The notes below the pieces were generated by a model, which saw only the letters and a program-made list of their open reading frames with translations, was not told where the DNA came from and did no database searches. Positions 43,472 through 52,798 of a stretch of 64,000 nucleotides of DNA are shown here, piece by piece. A program made the translations under genes and the position numbers. Source of the stretch: Leptospira stimsonii (GTDB taxonomy: Bacteria; Spirochaetota; Leptospiria; Leptospirales; Leptospiraceae); contig NZ_QHCS01000001.1 of the NCBI RefSeq assembly GCF_003545875.1, positions 1,499,501 to 1,563,500 of the forward strand, written 5' to 3'. How positions within the stretch are numbered: the first letter of the stretch is position 1; the number at the start of each line of letters is the position of its first letter.

Positions 43472-45220
43472 ATGAGAATTGGATTTCGAATAACAAGTGT
43501 GTTAAAAGCGGGAAGTGTTTTCTTTCTGTTAACTTTCTTAATGAACTGCGGTAGCGAATCCGCTGACTCGTCGCAAAAGAATCGAGCGGTCTTAGCGGCG
43601 TTGATCCCCGGCGCGACAACGGCTCTTTTAAGCGGAACTTCGGCACCGAGCCACTTTCAGCAAGGGATCACTTCTTCCCAGGTTGATTCGGCATTTCAAG
43701 CGGAGAACGACGGGAGTTTTACCTTTAACGATTCCATCGTGATACGTTCTGCAGACGGAACTTCTCTCGCGGCAAATCTCTTTCAACCGAAGAATCTTGT
43801 ATCCGGACAAAAATACCCGACCGTGATTTTTGTAAACAGTTGGGCCTTGAACGAATATGAATATCTCGTCCCCGCCGCGAAACTCGCAAAAAAAGGATAC
43901 ATTGTGTTGAGCTACAGCACTCGGGGGTTCGGGATATCGGGTGGTCTGATCAATACCGCTGGCGTAAAGGATCGTCAGGATTTATCCGCGGTGATCGATT
44001 GGATTCAAACAAACACTCAAGTAGATTCTTCTAATATTGGAATATCAGGAATTTCTTATGGAGCTGGTATTTCATTGTTAGGCGTAAGCTCGGAGCCGAG
44101 AATCAAAACCGCGGTAGCGATGAGCGGATGGGGCGATCTCAGACGATCCCTTTACGGAAACGACACACCTCGTTTGGTCTGGGGACTGATCTTGATCGGT
44201 GCCGGTTATTTTACGGGAAGAATGGATCCGGTGATCGCCGAGAACTTTGGGAAACTTCTCTCCCATACGGATATCGCCGGCGTTACTTCATGGGCGGCGG
44301 AACGTTCTCCTGCGAGTTTTGTTTCTCAACTCAACGCGTCCGGTAAACCCGTTTATATATCGAGCAACTTCGAAGACTTTTTATTCAATCCGAATCAGAT
44401 GCTCGACTACTTTGCTTCTTTGACCGTTCCCAAAAAATTGGATATGAACGAAGGCATTCACGCGACTGCGGAGATCGGCGGCATTCTCGGTCTTTCCAAT
44501 CCGGTCTGGGACAACGCTTATGCTTGGTTCGACTACTGGTTGAAAGGAATCAACAACGGAATCATGACGAAACCTCAAGTCTCCTTTCAAAAAAGATTCA
44601 ACGGACCGAGGGTGACACTGCCTTCCTGGCCTTCTTCAACCGTCTCGGAAAAAACTTATTACTTAAAGCCGAGAACTCTGTTTACGGACGGAAAAATTTC
44701 CTCTACTCAGAATACGAACAATCAGAATACGGGAATTCTCTCCGGAGCGGATACGATCGCGACCACCGGGATTCCTTTGATTTCCGATATTCTCGCTTCG
44801 CATCTTGAGGTTCCCGTTTCGGCGTCTTTGGATTGGTTGAGCAGAATCAACGGGATCGTCTACGAATCGGATTCTCTTGCCTCCGTCCTGAAAATCAGAG
44901 GTAAAATTTTCTGGAAGGGTCAGATTTCTTCTTCATTAGGAAAAGCGAATGTGAATGTCTACTTTTACGATGTAGGAAGTAACGGAATAGGCAAGTTGAT
45001 TACTCACGGAACCGCTTCCGTCTATGTTTCCGCGTTTGAAATATCGGATCTCACAATCGACTTGAATGCGGTCGCTTATGACGTTCCGGCGGGAAATAGA
45101 ATTGCGATCGCTCTGGATACTTTTGATCCTCAATACGCGGTGCCTACCGTGTTGGTCTATGGATTGGATGTAAAGCACAACCCGAGCAAACAATCCACGC
45201 TCTCGATCCAAGCGGAATGA
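43472..45220 (+). CDS. CocE/PepX-like alpha/beta-hydrolase lipoprotein
   Basis: 582 aa. The signal SVFFLLTFLMNCGSE gives lipidated Cys near residue 26. Residues about 85-365 are the S15/CocE hydrolase fold: FVNSWALNEYEY, YSTRGFGISGG, nucleophile S195 in GISYGAG, and a probable catalytic His in NEGIHATAEI. The C-terminal about 370-575 resembles the jelly-roll of PepX/CocE proteins (GKIFWKGQISSS, VPAGNRIAIALDTFD). An esterase or acyl-peptidase at the cell surface or periplasm is likely. TTAGGAG precedes the ATG. Confidence 0.83.
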   Translation: MRIGFRITSVLKAGSVFFLLTFLMNCGSESADSSQKNRAVLAALIPGATTALLSGTSAPSHFQQGITSSQVDSAFQAENDGSFTFNDSIVIRSADGTSLAANLFQPKNLVSGQKYPTVIFVNSWALNEYEYLVPAAKLAKKGYIVLSYSTRGFGISGGLINTAGVKDRQDLSAVIDWIQTNTQVDSSNIGISGISYGAGISLLGVSSEPRIKTAVAMSGWGDLRRSLYGNDTPRLVWGLILIGAGYFTGRMDPVIAENFGKLLSHTDIAGVTSWAAERSPASFVSQLNASGKPVYISSNFEDFLFNPNQMLDYFASLTVPKKLDMNEGIHATAEIGGILGLSNPVWDNAYAWFDYWLKGINNGIMTKPQVSFQKRFNGPRVTLPSWPSSTVSEKTYYLKPRTLFTDGKISSTQNTNNQNTGILSGADTIATTGIPLISDILASHLEVPVSASLDWLSRINGIVYESDSLASVLKIRGKIFWKGQISSSLGKANVNVYFYDVGSNGIGKLITHGTASVYVSAFEISDLTIDLNAVAYDVPAGNRIAIALDTFDPQYAVPTVLVYGLDVKHNPSKQSTLSIQAE

Positions 45221-45234
45221 GAATTCGATAAATG

Positions 45235-45278
45235 AAAGACGAGTCGAAATCCGTTTCGGCTCGTCTTTCGTCGTTTTT
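45235..45278 (+). terminator. Rho-independent terminator after the hydrolase gene
   Basis: AAAGACGAGTCGAAA (45235-45249) pairs with 45254-45268 around TCCG with one mismatch, and CGTCGTTTTT follows. The T run is a few bases downstream of the stem. Confidence 0.7.
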
Positions 45279-45362
45279 AGAATCCGAAAACAGAAGAGTT
45301 AAGACAAAATTTTGAGTCAATAAAAAGTTGAATTCTTGGGAGAATTCGATTTCTATTGCCTG

Positions 45363-46256
45363 ATGGAAAATAAACTTTTGGATTCGTTTCTTTTCGGTTG
45401 GTTTTTTGTAATTGGCATCGCGATTTTTATCGGAAGTTTGCTTTTCCCAAAAACCGAAGAGACCGTCGATCCGGGAGCAGTTGCAAGCCCTTCCTTTTTT
45501 CAACAAATTTCGGATGGGATCGAATCCGTTCTGCAAGAAATGAAGTCGAGTTCAAACACAAATCAATCCTCGAATTCTTCTCCGACTTCTCAAGAACCGG
45601 AAGAAGATCCGAACTTAATTTTCAATCGAGCTTACGACGCCTATGAAAGAGGTGACTATCAGGCCGCCTTGGACGATTATTCCAAATACATCGAGAAGGT
45701 CCCCACCGACGCGTCGGGGCGCTACAATCGCGGGCTCGCGTTTTATAATTTAAAAAATTATTCGGACGCGGCTACCGACTTTGAAAAAGCCGTCGAGCTT
45801 GATCCTAAAAAAGCGGAAGCATATTTATATAAGGGATACAGTCACGAACGATTGGACGATTGTATGCAGTCAATAGAAGATTTTCAGAAAGCAATCGACT
45901 TGGGAATCAATAGGAACGCGGAATTGTATCAGTTCAAAGCCCGTTGCGAAAATAAAGAAGAAGACTATGTGCAAGGATTGGAGGACGCACAGAAAGCGGT
46001 CTCCCTGGATAAAAAAGATTCTTACGGATATTTTGAGGTCGCCTATGCGCAATACGGATTAAAAAAATACGCGGACTCTGTTTCGACGTATTCAAAAGTG
46101 ATTCAGATGAATCCGAAAGATGACGTCGCTTTTCACAATCGTGGTCTGGCCTACGTATTCTTAAAAAAGACCGCATTGGCTTGTAAGGATTTTCAAAAGT
46201 CATTGGATCTCGGCTATGAGGATTCAAAGGAAAGATTGAAAGAATATTGTAAGTGA
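45363..46256 (+). CDS. TPR protein with N-terminal membrane anchor
   Basis: About 297 aa. One hydrophobic helix near residues 8-32 (FLFGWFFVIGIAIFIGSLLF) anchors it, then a Ser/Asn-rich linker and about five tetratricopeptide repeats (AYDAYERGDYQAALDDYSKY, GLAFYNLKNYSDAATDFEKA, GYSHERLDDCMQSIEDFQKA, AYAQYGLKKYADSVSTYSKV and one more). It probably works as a protein-binding scaffold outside the cytoplasmic membrane. A TTG at 45336 with GGAGAA next to it is an alternative start. Confidence 0.85.
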   Translation: MENKLLDSFLFGWFFVIGIAIFIGSLLFPKTEETVDPGAVASPSFFQQISDGIESVLQEMKSSSNTNQSSNSSPTSQEPEEDPNLIFNRAYDAYERGDYQAALDDYSKYIEKVPTDASGRYNRGLAFYNLKNYSDAATDFEKAVELDPKKAEAYLYKGYSHERLDDCMQSIEDFQKAIDLGINRNAELYQFKARCENKEEDYVQGLEDAQKAVSLDKKDSYGYFEVAYAQYGLKKYADSVSTYSKVIQMNPKDDVAFHNRGLAYVFLKKTALACKDFQKSLDLGYEDSKERLKEYCK

Positions 46257-46261
46257 GAACC

Positions 46262-47857
46262 TTAACGATTCTTGTATAAGACGAAGTGTTTTGTTTGCGA
46301 TACGATTTCGATTTTTTTCTCGTCGATTCGGTTTCGAATTCTTCCTTGAATTTTATCCGAAGAAAGATAAGGGGAATTGTACGCAAGATCAAGGACGATC
46401 CATTTTTTGAAATCTCGATTCTCTCGGATCGGATACACTTCGTTTTGAATGGAAACATAAGGAGATAAGTGAAAACCTGCGGAAACGATTTCTCCCCGCG
46501 GGATCGTTTTAAGGAGGGTTCTTAATTCCTCCGCTTTTTCTTGATTCGGTTCGAGTCGGATCGGATACTGTCCGTCCCTTCCGTTTCTATAAACGGAAAA
46601 GAAAAAAGTCAAAACGAGCAGGATCAGAATTTTTTTCTCTTTCGAGAAAGGGAAGAGGCGTATCTTTTCTTCCCTTTCGATCCAGTATTGAATTCTTTCC
46701 GCGCCGTTCTTTAGGATTACGATGAGGAACGGGATCAAAGGATAGATATAATAGCTGTACATTTCTCGGACCCAAGGATGAATCGAGAGTCGAAAAAGGG
46801 AATACAAACCGAGGAACGGCAAAAGAATCCAACCGGAGATTAAATTCCATAATCCCCATTCGAAACTTAAATCCCGAAGACCTTTTGCATATTGTCTGAT
46901 ACTTTCCGGATTTTGAATATACTGAAAAGCTGAATTCACCGGATTTACTTCCTCGCCTCCCCAGTATTCTTTCCAGTTTCGTTGTGCGGAATTTCCCGCA
47001 AAAGAACGGAAATACGGTTGGAGAATTCCAAAATAAAAGAGGCTCGATAGAAAAATACAAACCCATTCTCTTTTTCTTTGCTTATCCGTGAAGATTTGAA
47101 AAAAAGAAAGACCCGCCAAATAAATCGAAAGGTCCTCTTTGACTCCTAAGAAAAGTATGAGAGAAGGTATCCAAACAATGGGGTTTCTCTTTTTGATTCC
47201 GATCAAAAGCAAAAGAAATAAGACCGGAATCAAAATTTCAAAGTGAAGAGAATGTCCCAAGCGGTAGAAGCTCGAGGATCCTGCCCAGAGTAGAACCGCT
47301 ACGACGGAGAGTTCTTCGGAGATCGCTGATTCTTTGAGATAGAGGAAGAGTAGGGGAAGTGTGATCGCGCTGAAGAAAAAAACTCCAATTCCAAATCCTA
47401 ATTCCGATCCGAACAAAATCGGAAACGGAGATAATAGAAGAATGGACGGAGACAAGTGGTGGGAAAGGAAATTTGCATTCTCATTCCATCCGTAATATTG
47501 AGTTTCAAATATCCTTCCTTTGAATAGGGTCGACATCATTCTTGCTTGAGCGGTATAGTCAAGGTCTCCGAGCAAAAAAGAGTTCAACGCATTTTCCGTA
47601 TAATGAATTCCTTCCCCAAATACGATCAACGACCAGTATAAAATCCAGTAGTGAGAGGGAATGGGCTTGTAAAGATCGTATTTTTTCTTTTGAAGAATCC
47701 AAAAGAAAAAGGCTCCAAAGAGCAAAGTCGCAAGTAATAACGTACCGGCGATTCCACGGCTTCCCAACCAATACTGAACGGGAAGATAGAATAGAAAAAA
47801 AGGATACAAAAAAATGTAAGAGGACATACCGATTTTCGTCCAAGATGAATTCTTCAA
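46262..47857 (-). CDS. DUF2079 polytopic membrane protein
   Basis: A 531-aa protein with about ten hydrophobic spans. DUF2079 features: the loop LGDLDYTAQARMMSTLFKGR, ENANFLSHHLSPSILLLSP, then GVKEDLSIYLAGLSFF, followed by more helices and a soluble C-terminal part (IPRGEIVSAGFHLSPYVS). The family resembles glycosyltransferase C folds using polyprenyl-linked sugars, but activity is not established. It is 70 bp after the acyl-CoA dehydrogenase gene on the same strand; the start may be 47827 instead. Confidence 0.82.
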   Translation of the reverse strand: MKNSSWTKIGMSSYIFLYPFFLFYLPVQYWLGSRGIAGTLLLATLLFGAFFFWILQKKKYDLYKPIPSHYWILYWSLIVFGEGIHYTENALNSFLLGDLDYTAQARMMSTLFKGRIFETQYYGWNENANFLSHHLSPSILLLSPFPILFGSELGFGIGVFFFSAITLPLLFLYLKESAISEELSVVAVLLWAGSSSFYRLGHSLHFEILIPVLFLLLLIGIKKRNPIVWIPSLILFLGVKEDLSIYLAGLSFFQIFTDKQRKREWVCIFLSSLFYFGILQPYFRSFAGNSAQRNWKEYWGGEEVNPVNSAFQYIQNPESIRQYAKGLRDLSFEWGLWNLISGWILLPFLGLYSLFRLSIHPWVREMYSYYIYPLIPFLIVILKNGAERIQYWIEREEKIRLFPFSKEKKILILLVLTFFFSVYRNGRDGQYPIRLEPNQEKAEELRTLLKTIPRGEIVSAGFHLSPYVSIQNEVYPIRENRDFKKWIVLDLAYNSPYLSSDKIQGRIRNRIDEKKIEIVSQTKHFVLYKNR

Positions 47858-47927
47858 TTCTAAATTCTCTCGAAAAAAAAATTCTTCAGGATTTTAGATC
47901 GTCCTTTTGATCGAATCGGTCCTTTGT

Positions 47928-49682
47928 TTATTCTGCGTTTTCGATCCTGTAGATGCACGACTTTGCGATCGCAGTGCTATCGATTAGGTAGGCTCGACAG
48001 TCGTCCGTCCATCGGTGTAAGGATTCGTGTTCTTGTTCCTTGAGTTTTAAGATTGCCCTTTCATACAATAAACCGCAAAGATATCGGGAAGCGAGGACCA
48101 TTAGATTTTCTGCAACTCTTTCCTTTGTTTCCTCTCGTTCGATGGATTTGAATATTTTAATGGCACTTTCGAGAAGGTTCCATTGTTCGAGAAGAAAGGA
48201 AGAAGGTTCCTTTACTTCTTTTTGTATCGTCTCCAGATATTTTCTGAAATTTCCATCTGCCGTCATTCCGGCGACGATCGCTCCCGTCGCGATTCTTACA
48301 TGAATCTGACTCGTTCCTTCGTAGATCGTATTGATTCTCGAATCTCGAAACATTCTGGAAACGTCATAGTCTTCCGTATAACCCGCTCCTCCGTGAATCT
48401 GAATCGCAAGGTTCGCACATTTATGCGCTTCTTCGGAGCAATAATATTTTGCAATCGGTGTAAGAATGGAAGCTAAATTTCCCCAGGTTTTCACCCTTTC
48501 CTCTTTTCGAATTTCACGATCTTCTTTGTTCGCTTTTTCCATTCGAATCTGATGATGCTGATACATATCCACAACTCTCGCAGTTTCGAAGGTAAGAAGT
48601 CTCATTGCGTTGACTTCTCTTTGGATCTTGTGAAGCATTTCGGAAACCGCCGGAATCTCGGCGATCGGTTTTCCGAATTGAATTCTCTCCTCCGCGTATT
48701 TTTTGGATTCGTAGAATCCTCCGGCTCCGCCACCGGGACCTCCCGCCGCACTTCCGAGTCTCATAAAATTCGTCATTCCAGCGGTGTACCGAGTAAGTCC
48801 AAGTCCTTCTTCGCCTAACAATTCGGCGTAACTATTATCGTAGACAATCTCGCAGGTTGGAGATGCGTGAATCCCCATTTTCGTTTCGATACCGGCGACG
48901 GTAACGTCCGAGCTTTTGACGAGAAATACGGACAAACCTCGTGCGCCTCCATTTTGCTTTCCGGTCCTTGCAAGAGTCAAAAGGCTCGATGGATAGGGAC
49001 CTAGGCCGCATCCTTGAGAGATAAATCGTTTGGTTCCGTTGATCCGATAACTTCCGTCCTCGATCTTTGTCGCGGTCGTTCTTACGTTATTTAGATCCGA
49101 TCCGAAATCTGGTTCGGTAAGAGCCATAGCAAAGAGTGTCTTACCTAACGCGGCTTTTGCGGCGAATTCCTCGATTTGTTCCTTGCTTCCGAATCTCGCG
49201 ACGATCTGAGCTAGGTTTAAAAGAGTGACGGTCATACAAAAGGAAACGTCTCCTCTTGCCATAATCATGACAAAAAAGGCGCCTACGGTTGCGGGTAACG
49301 CAAGTCCTCCCGCTTCTCTTGAAATGGAATAGGACATCAACCCCGTTTCCCGAAACTTTTCGTATACGAATACGGTCTCTTCCGGAAAGATCACTTTTCC
49401 GTTTTCGTAACGGAGGTGTTTTTTATCCATGGTTTGTGAAAGTTGAGAAACCTCTTTGCCGAAAAATTCCCCCAAGGATTCAAGACTAGATCTATAAAGT
49501 TCTATCGCCTCTTGCACGTTAGACGGTGCCATTTCAAATCTCGGATCGGCGGTCTTTTTATAGTGTTCGTGATCGAAGAATTCTTCGCCTTCCGTCGCTT
49601 TTACGATCGAAGACCAGTCGATCAAATGTTCGAAAAATAGTTTTAGATCTTCGTCATCAGTGAAATAATTGTTGGCTATCAT
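47928..49682 (-). CDS. acyl-CoA dehydrogenase
   Basis: A 584-aa flavoenzyme of fatty-acid beta-oxidation that makes trans-2-enoyl-CoA. FAD and substrate motifs: MALTEPDFGSDLNNVRTTA, INGTKRFISQG, and YTEDYDVSRMFRDSRINTIYEGTSQIH, whose Glu in YEG is the usual catalytic base. About 130 residues follow that point, more than in short-chain enzymes, a C-terminal extension seen in long-chain types. GGAACGAAG precedes the ATG. It starts 18 bp after the FadH-like gene, so the two are one operon controlled by the divergent TetR gene. Confidence 0.92.
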   Translation of the reverse strand: MIANNYFTDDEDLKLFFEHLIDWSSIVKATEGEEFFDHEHYKKTADPRFEMAPSNVQEAIELYRSSLESLGEFFGKEVSQLSQTMDKKHLRYENGKVIFPEETVFVYEKFRETGLMSYSISREAGGLALPATVGAFFVMIMARGDVSFCMTVTLLNLAQIVARFGSKEQIEEFAAKAALGKTLFAMALTEPDFGSDLNNVRTTATKIEDGSYRINGTKRFISQGCGLGPYPSSLLTLARTGKQNGGARGLSVFLVKSSDVTVAGIETKMGIHASPTCEIVYDNSYAELLGEEGLGLTRYTAGMTNFMRLGSAAGGPGGGAGGFYESKKYAEERIQFGKPIAEIPAVSEMLHKIQREVNAMRLLTFETARVVDMYQHHQIRMEKANKEDREIRKEERVKTWGNLASILTPIAKYYCSEEAHKCANLAIQIHGGAGYTEDYDVSRMFRDSRINTIYEGTSQIHVRIATGAIVAGMTADGNFRKYLETIQKEVKEPSSFLLEQWNLLESAIKIFKSIEREETKERVAENLMVLASRYLCGLLYERAILKLKEQEHESLHRWTDDCRAYLIDSTAIAKSCIYRIENAE

Positions 49683-49700
49683 ATTCTTCGTTCCAATTCC

Positions 49701-51725
49701 TTATGCGCTTTGGGAAACTCGATTTTCTTTTCCGATCGCAAATGCGGCGTTGAGTCCCTCGAGAAAGGCTCTTTCCGCGTCGATTCCCTTTGCGTCCTTC
49801 GCTCCACCGATGAGAAAGATTTGTTTTTGGGGATGTAAGGATCGATAGGTTTCATAAAGTGCGGTTTCCTTTTCCTGACCCACACAAAGAATGAGGGAAT
49901 CGCAGGGATATAAAACTTCCTCTCCGTTTTTGAGAACCACTTTGATTCCATCCTTCGTGATTTCTTTGTAGTTGAGTCCCTGAAAAAATTCCACTCCCGA
50001 TGCTTCCAGTTCCTGCTTGAGAGCCCAAAATGTGGTCGGCCCCAAACCCGCTCCGTGTTTTCCGTTTCTACGAAAGATCGCGACTTCTCGTTTCGAACGG
50101 TGCGGTTGAATGACGGCATTCGTATAAGAATTGATATTGTATTTTTTAGAATAAGATTCCAACGTCGGATCGTGATCTTCCGTAAGTTTGTGTGCGACGT
50201 CCACGCCGATTCCGCCGCCGCCGATCACCGCGACTTTTTTTCCGGGTAAAAATTTACCGGTCAGATAATCCGTATAATTTCCGTGCGGAAGAAGTTCGAT
50301 TCCGGGAAGATCGAATTCTCTCGGTTTTACCCCAGTAGCAAAGATGATCGTGTCCGCATCGATTTCGTTTAACAATTTGAGATCACAATTCGTATTCAAA
50401 CGAATTTCGACGCCGAGAGCCGTAAGTTCGTTTTTAAAATACCGGATCGTTTCTTTGAATTCGGATTTTCCCGGAATATTGGACGCGAGATTGAATTGTC
50501 CTCCGAGTTGGTCCGATTTCTCCATTAGAATTACCTTATGTCCGAGCGAAGCGCTCGCTCTCGCGGCTTCAAGCCCGCCGGGGCCCGATCCGATCACTAC
50601 GACCTTTTGCGATTTTACGGGTGAGTGTATTTCGTATTCCAATTCATTGACCGCTCTGGGATTGACAAGGCACGAAACAGATTTATCGATAAACGCGTGG
50701 TCTAGGCAGGATTGATTGCACGCGATACAAGTGTTGATACGACTCGACATCCCGGTTTGAATTTTGTTTACGATATCGGAATCCGCGAGAAAGGGTCGCG
50801 CCATCGATATGATATCCGCTTGGCCTTTTTCGAAAATGGTTTGTGCCGTGACGGGATCGTTGACTCGGTTCGAAGCAATGATAGGAACACCGGGAGTTTT
50901 TTCTTTGATTCTTCCTGCGATGTTGGCCCAGGCGCCTCTTGGAACCAATTGACTAATGGTGGGAACTCGCGATTCGTGCCAACCTATGCCGATGTTCAGA
51001 GCGGAAACATTCTCTTTTTTTAATGTATTTGCAAGAAGACAAACGTCTTCAAACGTTGGATTTCCGGGAATGAGATCGATCCCGGACATTCTAAAGATCA
51101 CGGGAAATCCTTCCGGTAGATTTTTTATAACGGATCGAAGAACTTCCACAGCCATATTCATTCTTCTTTCCAAATCTCCACCGAAATGATCGTCCCTTTG
51201 ATTGGTCACCGCGGAGAAGAATTGGTTGATGAGATAACCTTCGCTTCCCATAATTTCAACGGCACCGAAACCCGCTTCTAAAGAAAGTTTTGCGGCTTTA
51301 CCGAAATCCTCTACGGTTTTCCAACATTCTTCTTCGGTGAGCGCTCGTGGAACGTATCGATTGATCGGCGCTCGAATTGCGGATGGAGCCACACAGTTTC
51401 TATCAAAGGCGTATCTTCCGGCGTGAAAAAGTTGCGCACACATGATCCCTTTTCCTTTTAAAAGAGAGTTCATCTTTTTTAATTCGTTAGCGTGCTCTGC
51501 CGTTTGAATATTAAAGAAGTGTTTCGATCCTCTCCCTTCTTCGTTGACTCCGATCCCGCCAGTAACGATCAGACCGACGCCTCCTTCGAAACGTTTGCCA
51601 TAAAATGCCGCCATTCTCTCCGCCGTTCCGATTTTTCCTTCGAGGCCCAGGTGCATCGATCCCATGATAAAACGGTTGGGGATGGTTGATTTTCCTATTT
51701 GAACGGGTTGAAACGCCTTTTCCAT
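49701..51725 (-). CDS. fadH: 2,4-dienoyl-CoA reductase, FadH-like
   Basis: A 674-aa enzyme that removes double bases... more exactly, double bonds, from unsaturated acyl-CoAs during beta-oxidation. Residues about 1-330 form the FMN-binding TIM barrel (PNRFIMGSMHLGLEG, AQLFHAGRYA, GSEGYLINQFFS). The 4Fe-4S cysteines are in CIACNQSCLDHAF and SCLVNP. The remainder binds FAD and NADPH (VVIGSGPGGLEAARASA, VAVIGGGGIGVDVAH). The layout and length match E. coli FadH. GGAG precedes the ATG. The start is 28 bp from a palindromic operator. Confidence 0.93.
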   Translation of the reverse strand: MEKAFQPVQIGKSTIPNRFIMGSMHLGLEGKIGTAERMAAFYGKRFEGGVGLIVTGGIGVNEEGRGSKHFFNIQTAEHANELKKMNSLLKGKGIMCAQLFHAGRYAFDRNCVAPSAIRAPINRYVPRALTEEECWKTVEDFGKAAKLSLEAGFGAVEIMGSEGYLINQFFSAVTNQRDDHFGGDLERRMNMAVEVLRSVIKNLPEGFPVIFRMSGIDLIPGNPTFEDVCLLANTLKKENVSALNIGIGWHESRVPTISQLVPRGAWANIAGRIKEKTPGVPIIASNRVNDPVTAQTIFEKGQADIISMARPFLADSDIVNKIQTGMSSRINTCIACNQSCLDHAFIDKSVSCLVNPRAVNELEYEIHSPVKSQKVVVIGSGPGGLEAARASASLGHKVILMEKSDQLGGQFNLASNIPGKSEFKETIRYFKNELTALGVEIRLNTNCDLKLLNEIDADTIIFATGVKPREFDLPGIELLPHGNYTDYLTGKFLPGKKVAVIGGGGIGVDVAHKLTEDHDPTLESYSKKYNINSYTNAVIQPHRSKREVAIFRRNGKHGAGLGPTTFWALKQELEASGVEFFQGLNYKEITKDGIKVVLKNGEEVLYPCDSLILCVGQEKETALYETYRSLHPQKQIFLIGGAKDAKGIDAERAFLEGLNAAFAIGKENRVSQSA

Positions 51726-51751
51726 GATCGATCTCCGTAGATCTTTTAATT

Positions 51752-51768
51752 AATTACCACTGGTAATA
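51752..51768. promoter_or_regulatory. TetR-type operator, copy 1
   Basis: AATTACCA-C-TGGTAATA, an 8-1-8 inverted repeat broken only at the outermost base. It lies 27 bp upstream of the FadH-like start, in the spacer shared with the divergent TetR gene. Confidence 0.8.
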
Positions 51769-51793
51769 TAAATGAAATCCAGATCAAGAATTA

Positions 51794-51810
51794 AATTACC
51801 AGTGGTAATT
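51794..51810. promoter_or_regulatory. TetR-type operator, copy 2
   Basis: AATTACCA-G-TGGTAATT, a perfect 8-1-8 inverted repeat. Its centre is 42 bp from that of copy 1, four helical turns, so two dimers could sit on the same face of the DNA. It is 35 bp before the TetR gene, fitting self-control. Confidence 0.82.
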
Positions 51811-51845
51811 ATAGTCTTGCCGAAAAGTAAATCCTGCGGTATATA

Positions 51846-52529
51846 GTGGATATGCCCGCAAAGAAAAAGGTTTCGCGTCGTCAGCACTTGGGGGTAGGAA
51901 GGCCTTTCAAAAAGGACGGAGTTACGGTCCGGGATGATTTAATTTTGGCCGCGGCCGAACTATTAAAGACAACCCCACTGGAAGAAATTTCCCTTCGAAA
52001 GGTCGCCGCTTTGGCGGGGGTGAGCCACGTAGCTTCGTATCACCATTTTGAAAATAAGAACGCGCTCCTCGCGGCGGTAGCAGAAAAAGGATTTCAAAAA
52101 TATTTCTCTTCGTATCAGAAGGAACTGAAAAAAACGGACAACGATTTTATCGGAAGAATGCGGGCTCTTGGTTGGACCTATATTCAATTCATATTAAATA
52201 ATCAGCAATTCGCAAGAATTATGTTCGGAGGAGTGGACTTACATCCGGCGCTTTCCGCGGTTTCAAGAAGAACGTATAGGCAATTGCACGAGATCATTCG
52301 ACTGGGACAACGTTTGGGGGCGATTCGACCAGGTAATACTCGCGAGAAGACCATCGCGGCTTGGTCGATGATTCACGGGATCGCGATGCTTTTTCTCGAA
52401 GGAAGAATTAAACCGAAGAAAACGGACAAAGAGATGAAGGAATTTATAGAGTCCGTGACCGAATACGCTTATCTCGGTATGACGATGTCTCCTTCCTCTC
52501 CGACGAATCGAATCGACGCCAAGGAATGA
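51846..52529 (+). CDS. TetR-family regulator, probable repressor of the FadH operon
   Basis: 227 aa from GTG at 51846 (an ATG at 51852 is the alternative). The DNA-binding part is at about 28-75: RDDLILAAAELLKTTPLEEI, then LRKVAALAGVSHVASYHHFENKNALLAAVA. The rest is the all-helical ligand and dimer domain, ending with TetR_C-like segments (GRIKPKKTDKEMKEFIESV). It diverges from the FadH-like gene across a spacer with two operators. It probably responds to an acyl-CoA, which would lift repression of fatty-acid breakdown; that ligand is inferred. Confidence 0.9.
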   Translation: MDMPAKKKVSRRQHLGVGRPFKKDGVTVRDDLILAAAELLKTTPLEEISLRKVAALAGVSHVASYHHFENKNALLAAVAEKGFQKYFSSYQKELKKTDNDFIGRMRALGWTYIQFILNNQQFARIMFGGVDLHPALSAVSRRTYRQLHEIIRLGQRLGAIRPGNTREKTIAAWSMIHGIAMLFLEGRIKPKKTDKEMKEFIESVTEYAYLGMTMSPSSPTNRIDAKE

Positions 52530-52798
52530 ACTCCCGATTTTTAGCCCTGAACGATCGATCGATTAGATTCCTTTTAAATTAGAGATTTCTTTCCTTTTTA
52601 CGTGTTTTCGCGTTCCTTTCCCATTCTTTCCAAGCGGAAATTAGATAAAAAATTATTTACAAACGTCCGATTTCCCGGAAACTCTCCAGGCCTCTTATAA
52701 TTCCTATCTTTCTATAAGTCGAAATCATTCGATTTGTCGTTGAGTAAAAGATAAGGATCGGATTGGAGCGAGTTGTAATTCAGAAAGGAGAAAGTTCA

